The position numbers and the translations under genes were made by a program. DNA of 64,000 bases, taken from the NCBI GenBank assembly GCA_036365455.1, contig JAWQUS010000017.1, positions 10,478,001 to 10,542,000 of the forward strand, in the 5' to 3' direction. Source of the DNA: Macrosoma leucophasiata (lineage: Eukaryota; Arthropoda; Insecta; Lepidoptera; Hedylidae). The number at the start of each line of letters is the position of its first letter. Position 1 is the first letter of the stretch. Positions 35,023 through 44,227 of the stretch are shown here, in pieces. A model generated the notes under the pieces. It worked only from the letters and a program-made list of their open reading frames with translations. It ran no database searches and was not told the DNA's origin.

Positions 35023-35332
35023 AAATAAAATTGGAGTGTCTGTTTGTAATATTAAAATAACCGCTTTTTACTAAATGCACATGTATATATACACGGTACA
35101 TATAACAAAACAACATTTTTTATAATTTTTGTCTGTCTGTCTGTCTGTCTGTTTGTTCCCGCTAATCTGGGGAACGGCTGGACCGATTTTGACGGGACTT
35201 TCACTGGCAGATAGCTGATGTAATAAGGCTACTTTTATACTAGCTTCGTCCACGACTTCGTCCGGGTAGATACTGAACAATCATAAATTCTCACGCGGTT
35301 GAAGTCGCGGGTACAGCTAGTGTAAAATAAAA
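35023..35332 (+). mobile_element. Helitron-like element nested in the hAT-type element
   Basis: AATTGGAGTGTCTGTTTGTA, (TCTG)n at about 35130-35150, CCGATTTTGACGGGACTTTC, and GGTACAGCTAGTGTAAAAT at the 3' edge. A second, inverted piece of the same family lies at 35410-35525, so the two can pair over about 110 bp. Confidence 0.6.
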
Positions 35333-36008
35333 TTGAAAATTTAATGATTTAAAGATGAAAGCGTGTTTTCTGTGTGAAAAGCAAGCATACATGACTTTAA
35401 TGATGTAGTATGAGTATTTATGATTGTTCAGTATCTACCCAGACGAAGTCGTGGGCGCAGCTAGTATAAAAGTAGCCTAGGTTACTCTAGCTATCTGCCA
35501 GTGAAAGTCCCGTCAAAATCGGTTTGTATTGATATTAGTATAACATGATTATATAAATAATTCTAAAGAATTATTGTATTTAATGCAACTAAATTATTAC
35601 CTAAATGTTTGTACAGTAATAATAATTATTCGAGAATCTTTATTCAACTAATTAAGTATATATGTAGGTAATATCATTTTATTTTCATAATAATTTCCAA
35701 AATATACATTTCTTTTCTATGAATAGTTGACTATATGAAAGGTATTCCGACTAACTGCATGCAACTCCTTCACACTCAATCACTCAAGCCAGCGCATTCG
35801 ATTTCGTAGGCGTAAGTAACGTTCATTTCGTTCCTTGTGATGTGAGTGACTGAAGAACGTTACATACTGGAACGTTGATGGAACAAATAACAATGGTCGT
35901 TCCTTGGAACGACGTTATTTCGCGATAAGTCACAGTGATCGCTTACGACTCCAGATCACTGTGATTTTTTCACAGTGAAGTTATTTATCACGCACCTCTA
36001 ATTTGTTT

Positions 36009-36830
36009 TTTCTCGGCCGGAGCCGATAGTGGCGACGAGCTCGAAATAATGAAGAGGCGAAAAGCCTTAAATATTTTAGCCATCATGGCCTAAATGCCTA
36101 TTAAATAGGTTTTTTATCATCAATTGAGGTAAGATCTTCAAGAATCTTTGGATATTTTCGCGTTCACATGTCGATTTGAGAAATAGCGTGATGATTTCAC
36201 GTTGGGTTGTTTGTTGCAGCCAGTTTCCCTTATCTCGGGAGGAGTTGGGATGCAGAGGCTTTATTCTGTTATGAGATATTAGCGAAAAGTCCTCGTAAGT
36301 AATTATTTCCACTTCCACAAGTTTTGTATAGGGAGGCTTTTGATTCATGTTGAGTTCGGTACTAGATTCTTCATGAACCGAACAGAGATAATGCAGATTG
36401 TAACCAGTGTGATTTTGTTTTTGATGCGGGTTTTATTTATCTAAATTATTTTTTATTTCTTTAAATATTTTCTCTATTTTCTATTCCTTTTGGTTAGGTT
36501 TCATAATTTAGCATAGAGTATATTTAACATGGGGAATTCTCACCTTACATTTTAGGTACGGATCATTATTGGAATATTTTTTCCTTCCCCAATTATGGTG
36601 TTAGATACCGTAGATTTTAGGCATGCTTAAATTAGGAGGATTCTGACTGACCTCTGGATGCGGGGTGTGACCGGTTACCCTGAAGCCTAGTGGAGTAGAT
36701 AATACTGGACCCCTCCGTAAGCTTTCTACTAAGGTACCATCTTAAGGATTTGTAGAAAGGATTAGGGTTACCGGCATTACCATGCCCGGGGACAGGTAAT
36801 TAAGTAAAGTATAAATTAAATTAAAAAAGG
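36009..36830. other. Unclassified segment, repeat-like
   Basis: Begins TTTCTCGGCCGGAGCCGATA. On the minus strand 36348-36076 is open for 90 codons and contains NRIKPLHPNSSRDKGNW. A later GC-rich block (36650-36800, CTGAAGCCTAGTGGAGTAG) looks like a repeat. Only one copy in the window, so I cannot classify it. 36831-37060 is empty. Confidence 0.3.
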
Positions 36831-37064
36831 AGCAGTAATCGTCACCACTCGAACCCATTTATAATTCACGACCCTGTTTTACTTGACAGTTTTGTACTGG
36901 ATCACATTGGTAAAAAACATGTAATAATAATTTGATAGTTACAATTTAAAGAAAAATAATTAAAAAACTCATAAATTTAATTTTAAAAGGAGTCATCTGT
37001 TTTGAGGGAGCCCGGGTCATCCAGACCGGCTTTCAATATCATGTACGCATTTACATTTTTGAAG

Positions 37065-37420
37065 CGCGCATGGCCCAGCGGCTGGTGCAGATCGGAAGCG
37101 ATCTGCTCGGTAAGCACTACGGGCGCGGTCGGGTAGTGTGATGGGTGACCGCTAGTGGCAAATTAAATGCGCGTTTCCGTGCTTCGGAGGGCATGTTAAG
37201 CCGTCGATCCCGGTTGCTATCGATGGATAGCAGTCGTTAAACCTTGTCGGAGGCCTTATGGGCGGTTTGAAAACATCCGACAGTGGGTTGGCCACTAACC
37301 CACCCACCTCCACCAAATGCGCAGCGTGGTGGAGTAAGCTCCAGGCCTCCCCCCAAAAAGGGGAGAGACTCGTGCCCAGCAGTGGGACGTATAATGGGTT
37401 GCCATTATTATTATTATTAT
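37065..37420 (+). repeat. SINE-E, full copy, head resembling 5S rRNA
   Basis: About 37110-37160 reads TAAGCACTACGGGCGCGGTC, then GATGGGTGACCGCTAGTGG, closely following the internal control region and 3' half of insect 5S rRNA (AAGC...GGGCGCGGTC...GATGGGTGACCGC). The 3' end, GCCCAGCAGTGGGACGTATA followed by ATGGGTTG and (ATT)n, resembles the RTE tail at 10540-10587 (GTCCAGCAGTGGACGT). Inverted copy at 40500-40858. Confidence 0.7.
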
Positions 37421-37850
37421 TTAAATTTTATTCCTATTTTAATGTTTCAAAAACTCAGTACTCATATTACCCTGGGGAACAAACCTACGACTAATGAGAG
37501 ACCTCGTATACGGAACCTTAAAAATAGCAAAACATCCTAAAGAAAGCAATACGAGATTGTAAGGCTCACTATACATCTCATTTACAATATAGTAGCTATT
37601 AGAGGCTAATGCAATTAATCATTATCATCAATTCAGCCGAAAATCGTAAGCCGCGTAATCGCATAAGCTGGACAAAGCTTATGCGATTATGCGATCAATA
37701 TTTATAATGGTTCTATCGGGCAATTTGAAGTCCTATTAGGTATAATGGAAGATAATAGATTTTTTATAAAAAAAATTTTTGAACGTTTTAGGAGGACGAA
37801 CGCCATAATCATTGTTTATTTTATGAACACATGAAACTCATTGTGTTTGG
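37421..37850. other. Intron with one 14-bp hairpin
   Basis: TAATCGCATAAGCT (37656-37669) and its complement (37676-37689) around GGACAA. Otherwise empty. Confidence 0.6.
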
Positions 37851-37854
37851 AAAT

Positions 37855-38578
37855 TTGTAGAGTTCCAGTGCAGGAGCTCGAGGGCGTAGACACCACCGCA
37901 TCATCTAATCTATCTGCCGCCATATGTAGTGTTCAGCACTATCACAGGCACTATCGTGTTCCGGTTAGGTGGTAATGTATGGCCCCGAAATAACTATCAC
38001 AGTCACAGACACTAAATATGTCTCTGTGATAGTTACGGGACCGCGCCGCCGCGGCGGTAGGCGGTGCAGCGAATTTCATTTCGCTTGGCCTCTCTATTTT
38101 TTTTATATGTAATGGAAATGGTAAACAAGCATGCAGTTCACATTGATGTTAAGTGATGACTGCAGCCTATAGATACCCACACAAAAATCAAGGTCAAGAT
38201 GCAGATGCGTTACCACTCCTGAGGCTTAAGGTGTTATGCCTCTGTGTCGGAAATTACATGGCCATACATTACCTGACCGGAACACGATAGTGCTGAACAC
38301 TATCATTTAGCGGCAAGTATTATATAATGCGGTGGAACCTACGCGCGCGAGCTCCATCACCGACAGCTCTACCACCAGTAAAAAACGTTAATACCGTTCA
38401 CACTACACCGCCTGACCGCGCGGACTAGTATACGGTTCAGTGTGTGAATCGCCTACAACTAAGATCTCAGTGGTCTTTGTGTAAGAGTCTATAGGCTGCA
38501 GTGCTGCAGTCACCAGGTAACATCAATGTAAACTGCTTACTAGTTTGCCACATTAATTAAATTAAAAAAAAACACAGT
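37855..38578. repeat. Three-level nest: SINE-B2 (plus) / MITE-like / SINE-B (minus)
   Basis: A plus-strand B2 copy (37855-38036) resumes at about 38462 and ends TTAAATTAAAAAAAAAC at 38578. The interruption starts GCGGCGGTAGGCGGTGCAGC and ends GTAGTGTGAAC/CACTACACCGCCTGACCGCG (inverted, imperfect), i.e. a MITE-like unit. Inside that unit is a complete minus-strand SINE-B (38096-38384). Confidence 0.6.
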
Positions 38579-39008
38579 CTATGTGAGTTATATGTTTTCT
38601 AAAACAGCCTTTCTGTTGCATTACTTATTTTTTATTCCTCCAACTAAGTTAATTAAGTATATCAAGTGCTTTTTGTTCCCCAAATGAATAAATATAAATT
38701 AATCCTACTATTGTACGTACTTTGTAGAAAACACATCGGCCTTCAAGGAGCTTAGGTATTGTTTTATACAGTCTAAATATATCTGTAGTCATGCGGTTAA
38801 AACATATTTCATAATTGAATAAAAATTGTCCTTACCTCCAGGATGCATAATGAACTATGGGCTTTATACTACAATAACCGCATGAGTAAGCAAATTATCT
38901 TTCATCCATTTACAATATGAAAATGAGCTAATAATTGTCGACATCTATTTTATTCAGTGAAGGCCTTTATCGATGAACTATGTATGGCTCGTCTCTATTT
39001 TTACTAGG
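38579..39008. other. Intron, no feature seen
   Basis: Nothing supported. Confidence 0.5.
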
Positions 39009-39195
39009 AACTAGCTGTTGCCCGCGGCTTCGCCCGCGTGGATGTCGTTTTATAATCCTGAATTTTCTTTGCTATAAACCTCACGGAGCCCGAGACCTTT
39101 CCAACGAATGCAAAACCGTGGAAATCGGTTCGTGCGTTCTGGAATTAAAGCGTCAGGAAGGAAAACCCGACTTATTTTTATATTATAGATTACGC
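39009..39195 (-). mobile_element. Helitron-like 3' end
   Basis: On the minus strand it ends CCACGCGGGCGAAGCCGCGG followed by GCAACAGCTAG. CGCGG/CCGCG form the terminal hairpin about 10 bp before CTAG, as Helitrons require. Confidence 0.65.
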
Positions 39196-39433
39196 AGTTT
39201 AAGGATAAAAAAATATTAAGTACATAGAAAAAGACTGTAAAAATATGTAATGCATTTTTGAGCAATGACGCTTACCTACCTACTAGTAGTAGCTCACGTG
39301 CGGATTCGGTACGGCGGACCTAATCCGCTCTCGCCAATCATGACCGCGCAAGCGTGCCGCTTCGGACTTGATTAAGAATCCGCTATCCACTCCTTACCAA
39401 ATCCGGACGTGTATTACGACTATACGAGTGAAT

Positions 39434-39583
39434 TATAAAGGAAATGGCAAACAAACATGCAGTTCACATTGGGAAGTGATGACTGCAGACTATAGACATC
39501 TACAAAACAATCAAAAGTCAAAATGCAGATGTGTTGCCAACCCTCAGACCTCATTGTTGTCTCTGTGATAACTATAGGTAAAG
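39434..39583 (-). repeat. SINE-B2 3' half
   Basis: GGAAATGGCAAACAAACATG to TGTCTCTGTGATAACTATAG; the head half is missing. Confidence 0.65.
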
Positions 39584-40169
39584 GAGCCAAAAAAAATGTT
39601 AAGATTTTTTTTTAGGTAGTGTTGAAATGAGTAGGTAATCTAGTTATTTTACCACTAAGTTATTTGATAAAATGTTTAACTAGAAAAATAACGTCATTGG
39701 GGTCATCGTAATAACTTTTCCATAAAACGCTGAAGAAAGATCCAACCGTGGCTTATAATAATAATAATACCCTCGAAATAGTGATTTTAATAATATTTAT
39801 GTATTGTGTATACCTATATTTGATAGGTATGAAAATGGATCGTAAAGCATATTTCATACCGCTAAGGCGATTTTAAGTTTCCCAGGACAGCTAGTAGTTT
39901 ATAAGAACCTATAAACATTTCTATTTTATGATATGTTCGCTTAGCGGCAGATGTGACAATTGGCTGGTTTTATTGACTTGCCTAATATGAAGATAGGTTG
40001 TATTAATTCTAATACTCGTATAAGTCTACTCTTTTTAAACCCGCAAATGATTAGCAAGCGGATTTAAAAAACCTTTCAACAATACAGTAAGTAGGTAAAT
40101 AGGTAAAAAAAGGGTAAAAATGTACTTTTGTATTTACTGCTATGTCTACATGTCTAGTTCTATACTTAC
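39584..40169. other. Intron, no feature seen
   Basis: Nothing supported. Confidence 0.5.
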
Positions 40170-40305
40170 CGCTTTCTGGACTTGCATTTATTGTTTTAAA
40201 TGATGTTGCGTGACGACCCCACTCCCCACCCGTGGAAGGGATTTCTCGCCCGCTAGAGCCGTAACGGTAATTCAGCCGAACAATGGCGGCCAAATAATTC
40301 GCATA

Positions 40306-40350
40306 AGGCGGTAGTAAATGTAATAAGTTTAATCACATTTACTACCGCCT
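40306..40350. repeat. Perfect 16-bp hairpin
   Basis: AGGCGGTAGTAAATGT (40306-40321) and its complement (40335-40350), loop 13 nt. Confidence 0.85.
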
Positions 40351-40499
40351 ACTATAAATAAATATTTAATGATGCCCTACTATTCCGTTACACGTTATTA
40401 CTAAAAACGCGTGGTGGGTAGCAGCTTCCAGCGACTGAACTACCTTCACCGCGATCGTAAACTTGCACGTCAAGCGTGGCTATTAAATAGCCACGCGGT

Positions 40500-40858
40500 A
40501 TTATATTAATAATGGCAACCCATTATACGTCCCACTGCTGGGCATGAGTCTCTCCCCTTTTTGGGGGGAGGCCGGGAGCTTATTCCACCACCCTGCTCCA
40601 ATGTGGATTGGTGGAGGTGGGGGGTTAGAGGCCAAAACGCTGTCGGATGTTTTCAAACCGCCCATAAGGCCGCTGACAAGGTTTAACGACTGCTATCTAT
40701 CGATAGCAACCGGGACCGACGGCTTAACGTGCCCTCCGAAGCACGGAAACGCGCATTTAATTTGCCACTAGCGGTCACCCGACCGCGCCCGTAGTGCTTA
40801 ACCGAGTAGATCGCTTACGATCTACACCAGCCGCCGGGCCATGCGCACTTCTTATATA
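40500..40858 (-). repeat. SINE-E, full copy in reverse
   Basis: Matches 37065-37420 end to end, including the 5S-like block (GCGGTCACCCGACCGCGCCC in reverse at about 40770; about 10 bp are missing between the two conserved blocks) and the CCCATTATACGTCCCACTGC end. Confidence 0.75.
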
Positions 40859-40990
40859 ATTTCCCCTTTTTGTTCTGCATCTTACAACTGAAGTGATTAT
40901 CATGATGATGTTGAATGTTGATAGATTACAATCAGTAGCAAATTGAGGGGAAAATCAACCGTGACTATTATTATGTAATTTCTTAGTTAA

Positions 40991-41305
40991 TGTAACTTCA
41001 CACCTGTAATCCCCGAAGGGGTAGGCAGAGGTAAATGCATGCATTCAAGCATACATGCAAACACTAACGATTCGCCGGTTACGTTTTTTTGGCCCATGTA
41101 ACAGGTGGCGAGCCTGCTGACATCACCGAGCACATTACCAAACTTCGTGGTACTGGGAAATGCCCAGAAAATGAAAAAATCCCAATAGAACCAGAAATAA
41201 AGGACTTTACACCATTATCTCTGATAGCTCCCTACCCGAAAAATCAAACACAGGACCCCAGCGTAGTAGTGCCCTGCTATCACTAGGCTACTGAGGCAGT
41301 CGATT
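40991..41305 (-). repeat. SINE-A, full length
   Basis: Starts with the reverse 3' end (TGTAACTTCACACCTGTAAT) and closes with box A in reverse (CACTAGGCTACTGAGGCAG). Box B is damaged (AAATCAAACACAGG). Confidence 0.75.
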
Positions 41306-41640
41306 ATTACTGTTTAAATTGACAAATTTTTGGGTGCAAGCCATAGAGGCCGTGGCGGTCGGTGGCCCGCGTTGCTCTATGGTGCGAGCAAACTAAATGT
41401 TGGATTCTTCACTGATTAAAATTACATTGGTCACTATTGACTCTTTATACTATACCCGCAAGTTCCCGTCGACGCAACAAACCATCCCATTTGCAATGCA
41501 ATGCCGTCGTATGAATGTATGCATGTACTATCAATCTGCAATCTCAATTTCCGTAATGTGCTAATTATAATGCAAAGTTGACTCGCAGAACGTATATCAT
41601 AGTGGGCATACATTTGTGAAACGTTACTGGTAGTCTTCAA
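41306..41640. other. Intron, no feature seen
   Basis: Nothing supported. Confidence 0.5.
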
Positions 41641-41641
41641 C

Positions 41642-41712
41642 ATTATTGCCGCTAAATGGTAGCGTTCAGCACTATCGTGTTCCGGTCAGGTGATAATGTA
41701 CCGCCCTTTTGT
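41642..41712 (+). repeat. SINE-B central fragment
   Basis: TTATTGCCGCTAAATGGTAG to GTGATAATGTACCGCCC. Confidence 0.65.
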
Positions 41713-41819
41713 TCCGTATAACACCTAACACCTGAATTTTCATCCAGTGGAAAATATTCTTTCTTTCTTCTTCTTGTGGGTTCGTGACGACCCGACGACA
41801 GTTACTGTAGTAAGCAATA

Positions 41820-42110
41820 CTACTGTTTAATTTTTATTGCGATTATTTTGACGACGAATTTTAAAATCATAACCGACAGACTCGCTGTCTGTTCCAACTT
41901 ACATTTAACGGCCGTACATCCAGAAGTGATCAACTCTGCCCACGACATCACAACAAATATTCCTCCGTGATCATTTATGGTAACCGGTTGAAGTAAATAT
42001 TTTATATTCGCATAAACGTTTGGATTAATTATGTCATTGACTACGACTTTATTATTATGAATTATTATCATACTCAAACGAATTGCGCTTAAAATGTGAC
42101 CTTGATACAA
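41820..42110 (-). other. Open frame of unknown status, 96 codons
   Basis: An open frame with mixed hydrophobic content (NPNVYANIKYLLQPVTIND) and a possible donor (GTTAAAT/GTAAGTT) part-way. I do not recognise it. It could be an exon, an old transposon piece or chance. 42111-42490 is empty. Confidence 0.2.
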
Positions 42111-42492
42111 CTATCTAGGTATGTGGGATGTTTTGAATTAATTGATTGTTGATTGGTATAGTTTTTCCATGCTTTTTCGAAGTCATCAGACATAAGTTTT
42201 TATGGTTAGGACATATTAATGCGTAATTAATTATGTGCTAAGTCACTGTATAAACCACAATAGAAAAAAAATGGAATTCCGAAATCAAAAATAATAAACA
42301 ACAATTGCAAGTAGATACCTCTGACTTGTGTATTTTAAATAAATAAATTTAAAATTTAAATTTGATTTAGTACCTATGTGCTTTTAGTTTCATGAACTAA
42401 GTATATTTAAAAACACACTATACTTAATATAAAACTGCCTGGTTTCATATTCTCCTGGCAAATTTTCTTTTAATTTTCTACACTACCTATCA

Positions 42493-42506
42493 TTTTTCAC
42501 TGGTGG
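42493..42506 (+). repeat. SINE-B head cut by the LINE insertion
   Basis: ACTGGTGGTAGAGCTC is all that remains; LINE sequence begins immediately after. Confidence 0.6.
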
Positions 42507-43174
42507 TAGAGCTCAGCCCAAACAAATATCAGCCCAAAAAAATCTCCAGGATATGATTTAATTACAGGAGAAATCTTGCATAATCTACCTCGAAAAGCTA
42601 TCGTGAAATTAACAACTCTAATAAATGCTGCATTCAGACTAACATATGTCCCTGATTTGTGGAAAGTGGCAGAAGTAATAATGATAGCAAAACCTGGAAA
42701 GCCACCTCATGAAGCAACGTCGTACAGACCAATTTCTCTGTTGCCGGTTCTTTCAAAACTGTTCGAGAAACTTCTTATAAGACGATTGAAACCACATCTG
42801 GATGCTAAAAACCTTATTCCTGAGCACCAGTTTGGATTCAGAGAAAAACACTCTACTATAGACCAAGTACATAGAATAAGAAATGTCATTGAAAAAACAC
42901 TAGAAGACATGAAAGTTTGTACAACAGTATTTTTAGATTTTTTTTCTCTTTGATAACCTCAAAAACTTGAAAAAAAATCCTGTTCATTCACTGTTCAATA
43001 CGTAGAATAACGCCATCTACCGCGGAGTAGCCAAAGTTTGAGCCCGAACAAGCATAACAGCTAAGAATCAAAAAAGTTACAACACTGCAGCTACTCATCA
43101 CTAGATGTCACAAATAACATTTTTAATATTACACGAAATATAGTGGCAAGTTAAACAAGCTAAAAAAGTAAAAA

Positions 43175-44227
43175 ATGATTTGCATAGCCTGTAGAGAACC
43201 AGTAAACATCGCAGAACGCATTAGTTGTTGCTCATGCAAAGGTGCCTACCATTACAACTGTCTGGGAATTTCTACAGTACAATTCCAAAAAAATCCCCAG
43301 AAATATGACTTTAATTGGAAATGTCCAGAATGCCATAATATAACTAGACGTCCAAAACATGACTCCACGCCGATTAGGAGCAGTATTCCGTACGAGAGAA
43401 CCACTCAGGACTCGGTTTTTGACTGTAGTATACTCGGAGACACACCTGGAAATAAACTGAAAGAAAGCACTGCGGCTGAGACATCATTCAACCTAAAACA
43501 ACTGAGTGAACTATTAGACAGTAAATTGGAAATTATGCAAGACATGATAGTATCAAAAATAACTGCCTCAATTGAAGAGAAAATTGCTCTAACAATTAAG
43601 AAGCTGGAAAAAAACTTTGAAAGTAAATACTGTACTCTGCAGACCAGCCAAATGACCCTTCAATCTCGAGTGGATGAACTAGAGAAGAAAATAGAAAGAT
43701 TACACAAAGATAAAATAAACTTGGAAACCGAAATACACCAACTAACCAATAAAATTGGAACGTCAACATCTAACACACACCAATGTGATAACAGTAAAAA
43801 AATTGTATTATATGGATTAAAAGAGATGCCATATGAGGACGAAAATATCCTACTCGACAGACTGCAAAACATGTTCGCAGAACTATATAATGTCAACCTA
43901 CAGGGCTATATTGAAGCGGCAACCAGAATTGGTAAACGAGGATCATTTCGTCGACCTGTTACAGTTGAATTGATCAGTAAACGAATGACCAAGCACATCC
44001 TGGCAAACACCACCAACTTAAAAAATACTGGCCTATTCATAGCAGAATATCTAGATGAAACAGGACGGAAAAAAAGGAAAGAATTGTTAGAAAGAATGCA
44101 GAAAGCGAGGAAAAATGGTGAACATGCAGTGATAAAAAATAACAAGCTATTTATAGACGGCAAAGAACAAAGAATAGAAAATACAGAGGATATTACACAT
44201 GAAACTAACCATACATTTCGTAACTAA
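43175..44227 (+). CDS. LINE ORF1 protein with PHD-type finger
   Basis: 350 residues, intact. The N-terminus has the full C4HC3 order of a PHD finger: C3, C6, C18, C21, H26, C29, C50, C53, with W48 two residues before C50. Residues about 115-190 are a Lys/Glu/Leu-rich coiled coil. About 205-330 is a basic domain of the kind found at the C-terminus of LINE ORF1 proteins (KKIVLYGLKE, TRIGKRGSFRRPVTVEL). Such proteins bind the element RNA and multimerise into the RNP; that is known for the class and inferred here. The start is the first ATG (AAAAATGATT). The stop lies 29 nt inside ORF2, in a different frame. Confidence 0.85.
   Translation: MICIACREPVNIAERISCCSCKGAYHYNCLGISTVQFQKNPQKYDFNWKCPECHNITRRPKHDSTPIRSSIPYERTTQDSVFDCSILGDTPGNKLKESTAAETSFNLKQLSELLDSKLEIMQDMIVSKITASIEEKIALTIKKLEKNFESKYCTLQTSQMTLQSRVDELEKKIERLHKDKINLETEIHQLTNKIGTSTSNTHQCDNSKKIVLYGLKEMPYEDENILLDRLQNMFAELYNVNLQGYIEAATRIGKRGSFRRPVTVELISKRMTKHILANTTNLKNTGLFIAEYLDETGRKKRKELLERMQKARKNGEHAVIKNNKLFIDGKEQRIENTEDITHETNHTFRN

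Larger units (their letters stand above)
34775..36000. mobile_element. hAT-type non-autonomous element with 8-bp TSD
   Basis: ATTTGTTT at 34767-34774 is repeated at 36001-36008. The ends are TAGAAGTGGGCAAATACGTT and, in reverse, TAGAGGTGCGTGATAAATAA, imperfect inverted repeats starting TAGARGTG as hAT elements often do. Subterminal GTCACAGTGAT/ATCACTGTGA blocks are found in both arms. No transposase is visible. Two Helitron-like pieces (35023-35332 and 35410-35525) lie inside in opposite orientation. Confidence 0.7.

Noticed and set aside
37110..37160. Possible 5S rRNA gene
   Set aside because: Only the internal region resembles 5S; length, ends and the following 250 bp are not 5S, and the unit recurs in reverse at 40500.
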